Shown here piece by piece: positions 46,265 through 57,953 of a stretch of 64,000 bases of DNA (position 1 is the stretch's first letter; every line of letters begins with the position of its first letter). The notes below the pieces were generated by a model. It was not told the origin of the DNA. It was given only the letters and a program-made list of their open reading frames with translations, and searched no databases. Source of the DNA: Ostrinia nubilalis (lineage: Eukaryota > Arthropoda > Insecta > Lepidoptera > Crambidae); contig NC_087104.1 in assembly GCF_963855985.1 (NCBI RefSeq), positions 5,580,001 through 5,644,000 of the forward strand, written 5' to 3'. Both the position numbers and the translations under genes were made by a program.

Positions 46265-47160
46265 ATTGTATGACAGATAACAGTGGGCGCTGACATTTTG
46301 CATGGTTTAACAATCATAAGGGCAATTACTCACTACATTCGATAAATGCGAGAATGTTGAAATATTGTTGGTGAATATTATGAGTTATTACGCATCGCAT
46401 TCCGTTCGAATCTGTGAAAACTCAATGCAAAAATTAATCTGCTTTTTAAGGACGGACACTGTTACTTCAGATCTAGAGCGTAATCGGTCATCATCTTTAT
46501 AGTAAGGGTAGAGAGTGGGTGGTCAAAATCTGAGCAAATTATGGAAGGGTAATAGGTATGGATGTAACAGACTTACTAGCAATTATAGAGAAAGAACTAA
46601 GTTACGTCAGGATGTCCCAAATATTTTCCCCGGCCTTGGAGGCTTGTAGCACCCGCTGTGTATGCGGGAAATCACCGGGAGGGACTGTGGTAGAGAAGGC
46701 TTTGTCTGGAATCTCACAGTTTCCTCCTATTTATGGCGAGTGACAGAGCACCGGTCTTTTTAGTGGGTATGCCTCGTCCTTCTGACTTGGTGAGCCCCAC
46801 ATAACCTACCCTGCGCTTCAGCGGAACAGTCCTTTCCAAAGAAAAAAAAAACCCTACCCTGTCCCCGCAGGGTCCCAAATGTAACTTGTTGAGGTATTCA
46901 CTTTAATCAATTCATTCCAGCGCATACCAATTTAATCCGAATCAACCTCTGAAGGCACGGCATTCTAGTATAAATCTCCCTGCACCGCGCCCCACCTTAA
47001 GGATTAATACGGCATTGACAGTGATGTATTAGTTCAAATACTGTTCACGAGCAGGAAGCAATCGATTGTTTGTGGTAGTTGGAACATGGATGAGCGAAGT
47101 TAATAAGCAATTGTTTTGGTGTTTCAAGTTTAATATGAAGAAATGTGGTAAAATAGCTAA
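46265..47160. other. No gene; GC-richer block at 46630-46880
   Basis: The block includes CACCCGCTGTGTATGCGGG, AATCACCGGGAGGGACTGTG and CCCTGTCCCCGCAGGGTCCC. It resembles untranslated parts of lepidopteran non-LTR elements, but I cannot assign it. A 61-codon frame at 46558 is unsupported. Confidence 0.35.
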
Positions 47161-47306
47161 CACCCGTATTCACAAACGATGCTTGCTTAAGTGAGGCAGA
47201 AAATCGAACGCACAGCGTTGAATAGAGCTCTGTGATTGATTCGTGTGTCACCCTGTGCGTCGACGCGCACTATGAGTCCTCATAGTAATGTTTGTGATTA
47301 CGGGTG
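47161..47306. mobile_element. MITE CGCCCGTATTC family, copy D
   Basis: The 146-bp body has termini CACCCGTATTCACAAACG and GTTTGTGATTACGGGTG, and the AGCGTTGAATAGAGCTCTG core. It is flanked by TAA and TTA. No long flanking duplication is seen. The minus frame at 47045-47251 crosses it and is incidental. Confidence 0.75.
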
Positions 47307-47309
47307 TTA

Positions 47310-47742
47310 GAGCTGTATTAAGTACGTCTAATAATACGTGCGTAATAAAAATTGTATCATTGTATCACCCATAATAAAATATGTTTTTTTTTGTGTAAGT
47401 AAAAGAAGAGAGAGATTTCAGTGCAATGCAATGTTGTTATGTCTTAATTTAGTATAATCTTGGGGCAAAATTATTTCATTATTGTAAAATAATTTTAGAT
47501 TTGTTAAATTGATCCCAATCATTAATTTTACCAACAATAATTTTAATGATTACTTAAGTATCAAAATTAAAATAGTGAAACAAAAGCGTTTTTCATAAAT
47601 ATAGATTTTGTGGTTTTTTTTTTTTTTGAATAGCTTTTTAATTTTTGTTTATCGAACAATTAATTCCGTGCCAGAAACGTCTTCTTCCAATTAATGGACT
47701 GTTTGTTTCACGGCGCAGAGTACTTAACTTGTCACAGAAGGC
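47310..47742. other. No recognisable feature
   Basis: AT-rich DNA, with an 11-base T run near 47617. Confidence 0.4.
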
Positions 47743-48265
47743 TTAAGGCCGGGTAGCAGAGAAAATGGCGAAAATGAGGTTTTCATTTTTCATTTTTGAG
47801 GTACTAAACAGTAAAATTAAAGGCTAAGATTTTTATTGGGCATAGTTGAGGATATTTTCGAGGGCTATTAACGGATGGAAACACGATTTGATGAAGTTGA
47901 CTCGATAGAATAAATTCCCAAAGTTACCTCTATTCGTTTTCTATTTATGGTTTTATTTTTAAAATAAGCGATTTGAGATTCTAAATCTTTTACTAAACTA
48001 AAGTTCAGAAATAACTTGAGGGCTTTTAACGGATGAAATTTTTATATTGCGTCTTATTTAGTTACAATGTTAAAAAATGTGGAAAAAATCGTCCATGACG
48101 GCTTGAACAATCTCAATCAGTCGCGCGGTGGCGCTTACGGAGGACGGACGCGTGTCAGTTTTTTGGCCGTGACAGTTCGCGATTTGTCAATATTTTTGAC
48201 AATGATGACTTTGATGAGTCACAGTATAATAATATCAGTGTTACTGAAGAAAGCTTAAATTTTTG
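47743..48265 (+). mobile_element. TTAA-bordered element end, longer copy
   Basis: TTAA, then GGCCGGGTAGCAGAGAAAAT and 222 bp in all (47747-47968), recur at 57958-58179 with few differences. This copy continues, with an internal echo of GAGGGCTTTTAACGGATG, to a small frame at 48067-48258. Another frame there reads FDNDDFDESQYNNIS, an acidic stretch as found at the N-terminus of some transposases; that reading is weak. The TTAA border suggests piggyBac-like mobilisation, and the other end was not found. Confidence 0.5.
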
Positions 48266-48460
48266 ATAATTAAGAATTATCAATTTTGTCTACCTATTGA
48301 AATTTAAATCGTTCGCATCCTTTTAAACGAAGACTCTACTCATGATACATAGTACTCAAATATGAGACAAAACCAATGAGATAAAATTTCATTTTAATAG
48401 TACCTACATACAATCGTCTTACACTCTTTAGAAGAGCACACTGACACAAATAAATAATAA

Positions 48461-49109
48461 AAAATACTGTCTAAGGTCTGTAGCTAAAGGTCTAAGCTGT
48501 AAGACAGAAGAATCTTCTAGCCAAAAAGATGCCAGATGCAGCAGATGTCAACGGATTTAAAACTGGAGTTCATATGACTCCTTGTAGACTTGAGTCTCTA
48601 GAGCGTCCCTTCCTCCACCATGCGTAAGAATGTTTCAAAAATACTGTCTAAGGTCTGTAGCTAAAGGTCTAAGCTGCAAGATAGAAGAATCTTCTAGCCA
48701 AAAAGATGGCAGATGCAGCAGATGTCAACGGATTTAAAACTGGAGTTCATGTGACTCCTTGTAGACTTGAGTGTCAAGAGCGTCCCTTCCTCCACCATGC
48801 GTAAGAATTTTCACAAAAATACTGTCTAAGGTCTGTAGCTAAAGGTCTACGCTGCAAGATGGAAGAATCTTCTAACCAAAAAGATGGCAGATGCAGCAGA
48901 TGTCAACGGATTTAAAACTGGAGTTGATGTGACTCCTTGTAGACTTGAGTGTCTAGAGCGTCCCTTCCTCCACCATGCGTAAGAATTTTCACAAAAATAC
49001 TGTCTAAGGTCTGTAGCTAAAGGTCTACGCTGCAAGATGGAAGAATATTCTAACCAAAAAGATGGCAGATGCAGCAGATGTCAACGGATTTAAAACTGGA
49101 GTTGATGTA
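48461..49109. repeat. 178-bp tandem array, about 3.6 units
   Basis: Units begin with AATACTGTCTAAGGTCTGTAG at about 48463, 48640, 48818 and 48996 (spacings 177, 178, 178). Each contains AAGAATCTTCTAGCCAAAAA, CAGATGCAGCAGATGTCAAC, ACTCCTTGTAGACTTGAGTG and CCTTCCTCCACCATGCG. The last unit stops after GGAGTTGATGTATGG. Units differ by a few substitutions. The period is nucleosome-sized, as in many satellites. The minus frame at 48847 is a by-product. Confidence 0.9.
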
Positions 49110-49609
49110 TGGAACGTTCGCTTTTTTGTAACCTTTATAATTTGGTCGGCTTATAGAAGAATTCCTGATATTTTTTGCAGTTCGATAACTTTCTTATAAG
49201 TCGTAATATAAAGCTGAAATTAACAGGATAGCTTATTCAAGGAACATTTTAATTTGTCCATTGTATGCCATGTTCCCTTGTTATAAGGGAATCGCGTATT
49301 CGGCCACGAAAGTAAGACTGTTAAAATAAATTAGATTTCTTGAAATCTCTCTTTTGCGCAAAGCCACATCATTTATATTTACTGTGGTTATAAAGGTGTA
49401 CCAAGGGTACATGCTACACCTTTTTATTCGATTGTAAGAGTACTGGTTTACTCACAAATCCGTTTTATCTGAATTTCGAAATATTTTAATTACACTGGTG
49501 TTTATCATTCAAATCAATAACTAATTTTTGAACTAATTTGGACATATCAAGGTCTATCATTGGTATTTTTTTCAAACTTCTGCGTTGAGCCATTTACGAG
49601 ATCTGGGAC

Positions 49610-49945
49610 ATCACAAAACATTACCCCAGCAAAATTCTAAATAACTTGAGAACCGAGCAAATTTTGCTATTCGTGGACAAATTACTACGCAACAAGAGCT
49701 ATCTATCCATGTATTTGGTTCTGGGATAGAACGACTTTAAAAAAAAAAAATTTCCAGGGTAATGTTTGAAACGTTACCCCAGCAAAATCTGTTTTTTCCT
49801 AATAACTTTAAAACTATAATTTGAACGAATTTTGCTATTAGTGGACAAATTTCTGCTCACGATGGACTAATTATCTGCTATACTCTCGACTCTCTAAAGC
49901 ACAACTTTTATAAAAAAATTGCTGCGGTAATGCACTCCAGGTAAC
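49610..49945. repeat. Two-unit diverged tandem repeat, about 165 bp
   Basis: ACCCCAGCAAAAT, AATTTTGCTATTCGTGGACA and an ATAACTT word recur in the same order (about 49620 and 49785). TTTCCAGGGTAATGTTTG links them, and CTGCGGTAATGCACTCCAGG closes the second. Identity is unknown; it may be an internal part of a transposon. Confidence 0.6.
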
Positions 49946-52900
49946 CGTGTGTGATGCTCATTGCTCATAGTGATTTTCGATACAGAGCCCCGTACATACG
50001 TTATAACATAAATTATGGAAAGAAAACACCCAGACCAATACAAACAAATATGTATGCAATTTTGGTATGATATTTTTATTTATTAATAAACAAAAAGACT
50101 GAACAAAATTGATGCGTGTACTGATTAATGTAATTAACTACATGCAAAGCTTTGTGAATTGCAACAACTATAATTTATTATCCAAGCTCTAAATAATCGC
50201 TACTACGAGTAACTGATCATAAAATGTTTTTCCAATCGCTCAAGCTCCCGAGGATCTACCGATAGGTCGGGTGACGTAATCTTGAAATTCTTTTAGCCGG
50301 CGCGGAACTTCCGGAAGGTCGGGTGACGCCACGCCTCTTTGAACCGTGTTTACTTTGGCAGTTATATTCTATATTTATTCGATTCTAAAATATATTCCCA
50401 AAAATTTTGAAAGTTGTTTTAATTTGTATCACTTGGATATGATTTGTATTAGAAAGTGCTGTGAGTGTGACGCTTGAACGGAAGGAAGTCAACCTAACCT
50501 AACCAACTGCGTATTTCTAAACTGCGTATTTCTATACTGTGTAGCCGCGAGAGCTCTTTGGCGCGCTGTCTTCGGCGAAGTATTGCGCGCGCAGATTTTG
50601 ACAGCGCGAAATACCTACTTTAGCAGAAATACCAAGCCTTAATTATTTATGCAGATGTTGATCAAAAGATACTGCGCGTACCCATACTACAACTTAGTGT
50701 TGTTTACTCAAAGCGGAAAGTTACAGTTTCATTAAGTTATTTACTTTAAGAGTTAAGGGAAACAATTAATGACATTCGTGTTTTTATTTTTCTTCTTTTG
50801 TGCCAATGATCAAATTTTGAAATTCGAACTGAACGAATAGTCATTTGTTAATAAATGAGTAAATAAGTTATAGTACCTAATAAGGTTTTTGTTGCAAAAC
50901 ATAAAATACAACTGCAAAGATCTCCGATTACTGGGAAGCCCCAGCACAAAATTTTTATGAATATTTTTTTTAAATTTTAATGAGTTGCTACAGTCTTTTC
51001 TTTTATAAGCTGTTTTGCAGACTATGAAATTGCTTGCAGACTATGAAATAGTAATCGTAGCTACTGATATTTTAATATTTTTTTACTTACGTGAAAAAAG
51101 GTCTTATGATGCTAAGAGAAAATAACAGTTTACTTTTCTATCCAAAGCTATGAGTGCTATACGTTACATACACTGCGTTTGCCAAATGCGAAACTGTGTT
51201 AGGGAAATCCTTACACAACGTTCCACTTTGGTACTAAGCCAGAGGCGCTACGTTTAAATGTAAACGCACTTTATTGGGCTATCGACTATAATCTAAATAA
51301 AGTAGGCACAATCACTTCTTAAAATAGATACACCTTCCACACAATTTTTTAGTCTTTGCAGCTCTAAATTCTTGATTATTAACAAAACTCAAAGAATGAA
51401 AAGTTAAATTATATTTATTATACAATCCCTTTCAAAAGTTAAACTCAGAGAGACATTTAACTCGTATGCATTGTAAATGCGCCTAACGAGCGAGTTCACG
51501 GTCAGTTTCTGAATATAATTTAACTCCAATTTCTGATTCTGAATTTAAAAAACGTTTACTGACATTTATTTCTAGCGGTTATTAACTCTACAAAGGAGTT
51601 TGCTTGCGCTGCTTCTTCTCAGTATTGGCCCATTTGTCCCAAAGAGTAAGAAAGAAAGAAAGAAAGAACGAAAAAAAAAGAAAATATTTTTATTTAGTCC
51701 AAACATCCAGAGTAGGGGTAGAGTAAAGTTATATTGGGACGTAAAGCATTTTTAACCGACTTCAAAAAAGGAGGAGGCTCTCAATTCCACTGTTTGACTG
51801 GCTGAAAATTTCTTTATGACTTTAGTATGTCATTTTATAGTTTATTTTCTAAACCACGCTGTTGCGAACACGCATCTAATGAATATTAGCGTCTTATGTG
51901 CAATTCAAAATGGGTTCTAAATAATACATTTTCTTTGAATCACGAAAAGATTGCCTCAATTAAATATTTACACGATACTACCCTGAAACCAAAGTATCAG
52001 GTGTGTAGGGTAGGCAAATAAATAAACATGGAATAAAAGATGCGCGGTTAAGGCACATTGGCGTTAAAATTTAAATCTAATTTGCCATAGACTGATGCTA
52101 TTTTTCTTTTTAATGGTATTTGTTGTCCGGGTTACAAAATGGGTGAATGGACATTAAATTAAGACCACTGACGAAGGATAAGGACTTTGTTTTATAGTGA
52201 TTTACCTACGTTCAAGATTTTTTCTAGGTTTAGCTTGAGGTAACTCTAAAAATGAAAAAAATAATTAAAGGAGGTATCTTTATTGAGGCAAAAATTAATT
52301 CTAAATCGATTTAAATAAGTCTCAACTTTGCAGTGGTTCTCGATTCAAAAACTGCTAGAGACAAAAATATTTTGCTTGAGGAAAACGAAAACTGTTATTA
52401 CGGTTCTCTAAGTCATTTCAATAATGTGTTTATGTACACACAATGAAACATTAATCCATATCAACTAAATGGAACACAAATATTCTAAATTAAATTACAG
52501 TCCAGTAAAAACGATACCAAGAAGAACCCAAACTAATCTTTTCAGCCTTAGGGCAGTATATTTTTAGATAACAATATCTTAATATTATTTCAAATGAGTA
52601 GCCCTACCTGCCTACGCAAGGAGATACAGTCTCTATAAGAATGCCAGTTTTTGTTGTAAAATACGCTTCTATTTCAACTACATAAGGTGGTACAAAGCTT
52701 ACCATGATGTGCGGTATACCTATTCAATTTGCCCGTATTAATTTGGAAACCATAACTTTCATAATAATACCTACGGTCGTATGTGGGTGTTAGAGCAAGA
52801 AGTTGTAAATCTTTTACAATGAAACCTTTGTCCTTTGAGAGTTTTGGATAAATGTCTCTAAAGTTGTTAAACACGTAGAATTGAATATGTTATCTAAAAT

Positions 52901-53500
52901 GTTGCAGGAATGTCTGTGTTCCTTTGTGTTACATGGGTACGATGAGTACACAGAAATAGATTTTGAGTTACAACAAAAATGTCCCACGAACTAGAAACTA
53001 GTAGTGTGTATTACAAATTCTTGTAATCATCACAATTTGTCAATTCAGAAAAACGAGAATTTGTATTTGTTATAATGCAGTTCTCGCTGTCACGCATTAC
53101 TCGTATAGCAGGAGAAATTTGTTGGGTTTACCAGAATTGTAGTAATCTCAACAACAGTTGTTTGTATTCTACTCCTGTAAGTAGGTACCTACTTGTTATT
53201 CTCTTAAACGTCAGTTTTGCAATAAAGAGTAGCTATACTATATCTGTATGAGTAGCTAACATACTGTTACTGAGCTTCAAAACTATCCTTCATACTACTT
53301 ATCACTCTCTCACAAGAACTGTCACTAATTCAATTCCTTGCACGAGACTGAATTCTCTATAATTTTCTTAATACTTTCCGTAATCCGCTTTACTCAAAGC
53401 ATTGTGAGCGCTGCGTCTTTTGCTATTTTATTCTCTCCAGTGTGGGTACAAGTTCGTAAAATGGTGTTAAGGCACCACTACACTCTACCAACGGCAACCA
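49946..53500. other. No gene; minor repeats
   Basis: GATCTACCGATAGGTCGGGTG and CTTCCGGAAGGTCGGGTGACG form a short echo at 50250-50340. GC-rich TTGGCGCGCTGTCTTCGGCG and GCGCGCAGATTTTGACAGCG lie at 50558-50612. AAAG runs at 51647-51690 and AACCGACTTCAAAAAAGGAG at 51756 are retroposon-type tails. No exon was recognised. Confidence 0.4.
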
Positions 53501-53507
53501 CATAGTG

Positions 53508-53643
53508 TGGGCAGGCCTCCCACTAGGTGGACCGACGATCTGGTGAAGGTCGCGGGTAGTTTGGATACGGGCAGCGCAAGAGTGGACGATGTGGAAATCT
53601 TTGGGTCCTTTGTCCAACAGTGGACGTTATTTGGCTGAAACGA
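53508..53643 (+). mobile_element. LINE 3' end abutting composite copy 2
   Basis: The frame gives WTDDLVKVAG early and VQQWT near the end, interrupted by changes. It is the same family as 20594-20733. It ends GGCTGAAACGA directly against the TTAA of the composite, so the composite inserted into or beside the LINE tail. The minus frame at 53423 is incidental. Confidence 0.75.
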
Positions 53644-54525
53644 TTAAGAGCCATTTTACATTTTCGTGCGAATTTCTAAGATTTTGGAAGCATGAATTAC
53701 TATCTTAAGCAACACCCAGAGATTATTTAATAACTGCGAAAGATAGGTCAATCCTTGGTATTGACCATTAATGAAACGGATTTACTAAAACTCTTTTGCT
53801 TAATTCACAGTGCCCCATCTCCCACAACCATTTTACGGAAAAATTGCCGCAGACTCATTTTCAAAGTCCTGTATCTATTATTTATGCTCATATAATAAGC
53901 TTAAAAATATATAGTAATCATCGGACATATATTCTTGTAGTCCATTAATGAAATAGATTCTTAAATTTCATTACCATTATTGAGTAAAATCTAAAAATAA
54001 TTTGGCAAATTTGAAGATTAACGTCACATTTTGATCGTGGTTTTTGGTTTAAAAACACAGCAATAACTGCAATAAAAGTATCCCAAAATAAAGAATATTC
54101 ATTGTAGAATTGATTTCTACAGTTATTGTTTAAATATTAGTAACCACTTTGTCAAAATATTGATGTGAATATCAGTATAAATTACAATGCGCAAGCCGAC
54201 ATCGATTAGTATGGCGCGAGCGCCCGTCAAGGCAGGACCTGTGTCATTTTTCCCGCCGTGACGTTTACGTGCGTTCGTGTCGTAAAGCGGTGATTTGTAC
54301 GGCGACCAAATACATTTGATACTATGCCGAGAGGCTGTTTCGAGTCGGCCGGCCGAGCAGAAATTGAAATGATGAATTTTAATTTCTTTGACGGATCTGG
54401 GTGTAACTATGTATAATATGTAGGTACTATGTATTTAATTGAATAAATAAATTATAAAAAAGTATATCCATTATGCTAGCACCCTAAACACAAGCATATT
54501 GGTGGCCTACTTTTGGACTAGATGG

Positions 54526-54964
54526 TAGGGATGGGCAAATGGAAAAAAAATATCGATATTTATCGTATCGATATTTTTCAAATATATCGATATATATCAC
54601 CCAAGAAATATCGATATTTCGATATATCGATATTTTTTGCGCAATTTGCAATTATTTATAAAAAATGACAAAATATTCGAAATTTTGAAGCAAACACACA
54701 TCTGGCTGTTTTAACATCAGTTTAATTATTTAAAAAAACAGCCTACTACATACCTACTCTTTTTCTAAATCGAAATCGGATTGGTCGAATACATGTTGTG
54801 ACGCATGAGCAGACAGCAGAGCTTTAAAAATATATCGATTTTGATATCTGAAAATAAATATCGAAAATCGATATATCACGGGAAAAAATATCGCTGATTT
54901 ATATCGATATTTTTCTGAAAAAATAACGATATTTTGATATATCGATATTTTTTACCCAAGCCTA
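54526..54964. mobile_element. hAT-type MITE rich in TATCGATA
   Basis: It is inserted in composite copy 2 only. The 8-bp target duplication CTAGATGG lies at 54518-54525 and 54965-54972; copy 1 has the undisturbed site near 45383. The termini TAGGGATGGGCAAAT and the inverse of TTTACCCAAGCCTA are hAT-like. TATCGATA occurs seven times: 54551, 54566, 54585, 54609, 54625, 54902 and 54940. All lie near the two ends. It has no coding content. Confidence 0.85.
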
Positions 54965-55081
54965 CTAGATGGCGCTGTGAAATTGTTCAAAGATTTGTTT
55001 ATTTATTTATCCGCTTTGAGTTTTATTTCGTGAAGAAGAAAAAGAAGCGTTTTGTTTCGAGAGGGAAGCTTTGTTGTTAAA

Positions 55082-56476
55082 TCTATACTAATAAAAGAGG
55101 AAAGATTTAATTGTTTGTTTGTTTGTTTGGAGGCAATAGGCTCCGAAAAAGAATCCTAATTTTTTTCTATGTAGGCTATAAAATATTTTCAAAAACTTTA
55201 GTACAAAATCTTTGATAAAATTCGTCGTTTAATAAATAACTTAGATAACATATTAATACTTTTTTTCAGTACGATTTTAGTACTTGTTTTTCAGAAATTC
55301 TACGATTTAACTAAACTTCTAGTGTTTATATTTTATGCATAATTTATTAACTTCTAAAATATACATATTATATCCTATTGATAGATGACGTGCTTCGTAT
55401 TTTATTAAAATTATTACCTGACTATGTTAAAAAGGTCTGGAATGTTATTTTGGAGATAACTTGGTTCCATAGAAATATAGAGAGATGCTAAGTAATGCGC
55501 TGAGTTCGAAACTCAGTGTCGTATTAGAAATTCACACACACAAAGAAATCAAATTATGTGCTCATTATCCACTGCGGTATCAGTATTCAACGTTCGAATA
55601 ATCTTTAGTACTATGCAAGCAATATAAAATGTTTACATAATGACGTCGCTACTGTCATCATTGCTTTCACAAGCAATATGTTCCAATTTGTCCCTTGTCA
55701 CATTTCCCTTTAGTTTCTGTGATCTGTGCTTGTTTCTAAGTTGATTCCAATGAAATATTCCTTAGTACTTTTGATTTAAATTATTTTTTTTATTTTGACA
55801 CGTGTTTGAAAAATCAAGGTCAGATTACAATAAAATAACAAGTGAAAACGTAACATTGCATTGCAACTCGCAATTTCGCAATATTGATGAGGAGATTCCA
55901 TTGGAAAGTCTGTATTCATTCCTAGGATTCCCCTAACACCATCAAATTCAAGAGAATTCAAGAGAGTGCAGTTTCCCATCTCATGCTTAGGGACCACGGT
56001 TTAAAATAGTGTGGTTGCATAGAGCCTGCAACGGGCAACCGCGTGCGCAGCTGCTCATACTTTGCTGCTTTAATTTTCGATAAAAAGCAAGTGTTGGCGC
56101 CCTCACGAGTTTTAGCGGAGTTCCATAATATGGTAGCGGGAGTAGACTTAATGGAAATCTATGCTTCTCCGACGACCAGTTGTATGTGGAATACTCCAGA
56201 GTATGCGCACACAATAGCCTGGTGATTTTAGCACCTGAAGGAAAAACAAAAAACATTGTTTACAAAGAAATCTGCGGCAGGTGTAGTGTTTTAATTTTGT
56301 TTTAGAAAGATCTCATAATTTTGTAAGTATTCAAATATTTAAACATAATAATTTGTAGATTTTGTATCAAAAAATATAATCATTTATTTTAACAAAATTA
56401 ATTTTCTTACAATATTTTAATTCTATTAGAACCATTTTCCACTTCATCGCAGAAGAAGTCGCGGGCAAAAAGCTAG
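55082..56476 (+). mobile_element. Helitron with helicase remnant, in composite copy 2
   Basis: It begins TCTATACTAATAAAAGAGG after an A and ends AGTCGCGGGCAAAAAGCTAG before a T; length is 1395 bp. GTTT repeats follow the 5' end. It is the partner of 43887-45287. The helicase remnant sits near the 3' end on the same strand. Confidence 0.8.
55890..56305 (+). pseudogene. Helitron helicase C-terminal remnant, copy 2
   Basis: Same remnant as 44040-44450, here on the plus strand. The last continuous frame reads CFSDDQLYVEYSRV, then LAPEGKTKNIVYKEI, and stops with TAG at 56303-56305. That is where the PIF1-type helicase of a RepHel protein normally ends. Upstream, SPNTIKFKRI lies in a different frame, with a stop just before it. 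Compared with copy 1, the frame after GKTK is intact here. The open frames on the minus strand over this stretch (55776-56256) are shadows of the remnant. Confidence 0.75.
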
Positions 56477-56484
56477 TATGAAAT

Positions 56485-56915
56485 ATGTAGTATTGCCCGC
56501 GGCTTCACCCGCTTGAAATTTAGTTTGTCACAGATCGTCATAAATTATAGCCTATACATTGTTATTCTGGTCGACGCCAGGGATGGATGAGCGTCGCTGT
56601 CGCTGGCGACAGGGTCTTCTGGTTCAGGGTTCATGGCGTAGGTCTCAGGCAAAATGAAATCCACTCGTAGAAATTAATAAACTCAGTGTATTCACGAAAA
56701 TAATTACACACAGCACTAGAGTCATATCGGAACTGAGTGAACCAAAGGTCTTGCGATAGGAACTTCCGCCCGAGTGATAGTTGAACACAGACTGCCTAGT
56801 ACTGCTGTACTGTACTGTAAAGTTTCATCAAAATCTGTTCAGTAGTTTTTGCGTGAAAGTGTAACAAACATCCAGACATCCACACAAACTTTCGTATTTA
56901 TAATATTAGTAAGAC
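56485..56915 (-). mobile_element. Helitron-like element inside composite copy 2
   Basis: Partner of 43449-43875. On the plus strand it starts GTAGTATTGCCCGCGGCTTC and ends TTCGTATTTATAATATTAG. The foreign segment with the MNPEPEDPVASDSD frame is present at about 56570-56815 on the minus strand. Confidence 0.55.
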
Positions 56916-57406
56916 TAGTAAGAAGTAAGATAGTAAGATGAATTATTTTAGTTATTTGTTTACTTATAATAATATTTATTTATTTATTTCTTTGCTCTGT
57001 CTGATAATGGATCTGGAGGAGATGCAATAGCCACCTCCGTAACAAAACAATAGAACCCTATGGAGTTTGGGCTTGTGTGATTCGCCTTGACGAATATTTC
57101 GTATCCAGGGTCCGATGATGGAGCTGTAAGGGGGCAGATTTTTTTTTCACTATGTGACTGTCTTTATTTTGTACTTAATATACATTTAAAATATAAAAGA
57201 CTTATTAAACTCTATTAAAAATTTAAATTAATTTATCAAGTTTGAATACCTCATTCTACCTTAAAATTAATAACTTAAATCAAGTCTTAATACAGTCACG
57301 GCTCAAGATTTTTTTGTCCATTTCAGCGTTCTTTTTACTCTTTTGACGTTGCGTTGACAGCTTTTACCTAAATTCGCGCGGAATATTTTTGTGAAATGGC
57401 TCTTAA

Positions 57407-57953
57407 CGAACACTTTACCCAACTTCTACAACTGACACGTGTAAGGTTAATTTAGAAAATAAACATAATGTATTTTAAATAGCGTATGTTTGTTTACGCC
57501 ATTGGGGTTGATAGAATAAATAATATGGTTTCAGAAATTATATTACAAAGATTATTATACTCTTCATTATTTGGGTCGCTAACTTTGGTTCGGATCATTG
57601 ACATTGTTATTGTACAGTTCCCCAAATTACATTTTCCGTCTTCTCGGTGGCCTCCTATCCTCTAAAAAAAACACTTTCGTCGCAATTCAATCAAATCTAA
57701 AAAATCTAGTCTTAGAATTAGCTAAGTAGTTCCTTATGCATAAATAGTTGATCCAACTTTTTTACAACTTCAAGATCTAAATGATTGCATCTGCAACAAA
57801 GTGTGAAGGAGCCTTAAGTGCACGCTCGTACATTGGCGTGCCAGTGCCATCCAGGCTCCATTACTGGCCCGTAACCCATAAAGTGTGGATTTGCCGCTTT
57901 TATAGCCTAATGACTTCACAAGAGTTATCTTTGCCGGCCAGTTGGTTTTGACT
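57407..57953. other. No recognisable feature
   Basis: The minus frame at 57770-57997 (75 codons) has no recognised domain and crosses into the TTAA repeat. Confidence 0.4.

Larger units (their letters stand above)
53644..57406 (-). mobile_element. TTAA-flanked composite transposon, copy 2 (inverted)
   Basis: The body 53648-57402 (3755 bp) lies between TTAA at 53644-53647 and 57403-57406. It is copy 1 in reverse orientation, with the same termini and the same nested Helitron and Helitron-like cargo. Additions relative to copy 1 are a hAT MITE (54526-54964) and about 75 extra bases near 56955-57040. It lacks the 119-bp duplication. Flanking DNA differs from copy 1, so the two are separate insertions, not a simple inverted duplication of the region. 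Confidence 0.8.
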
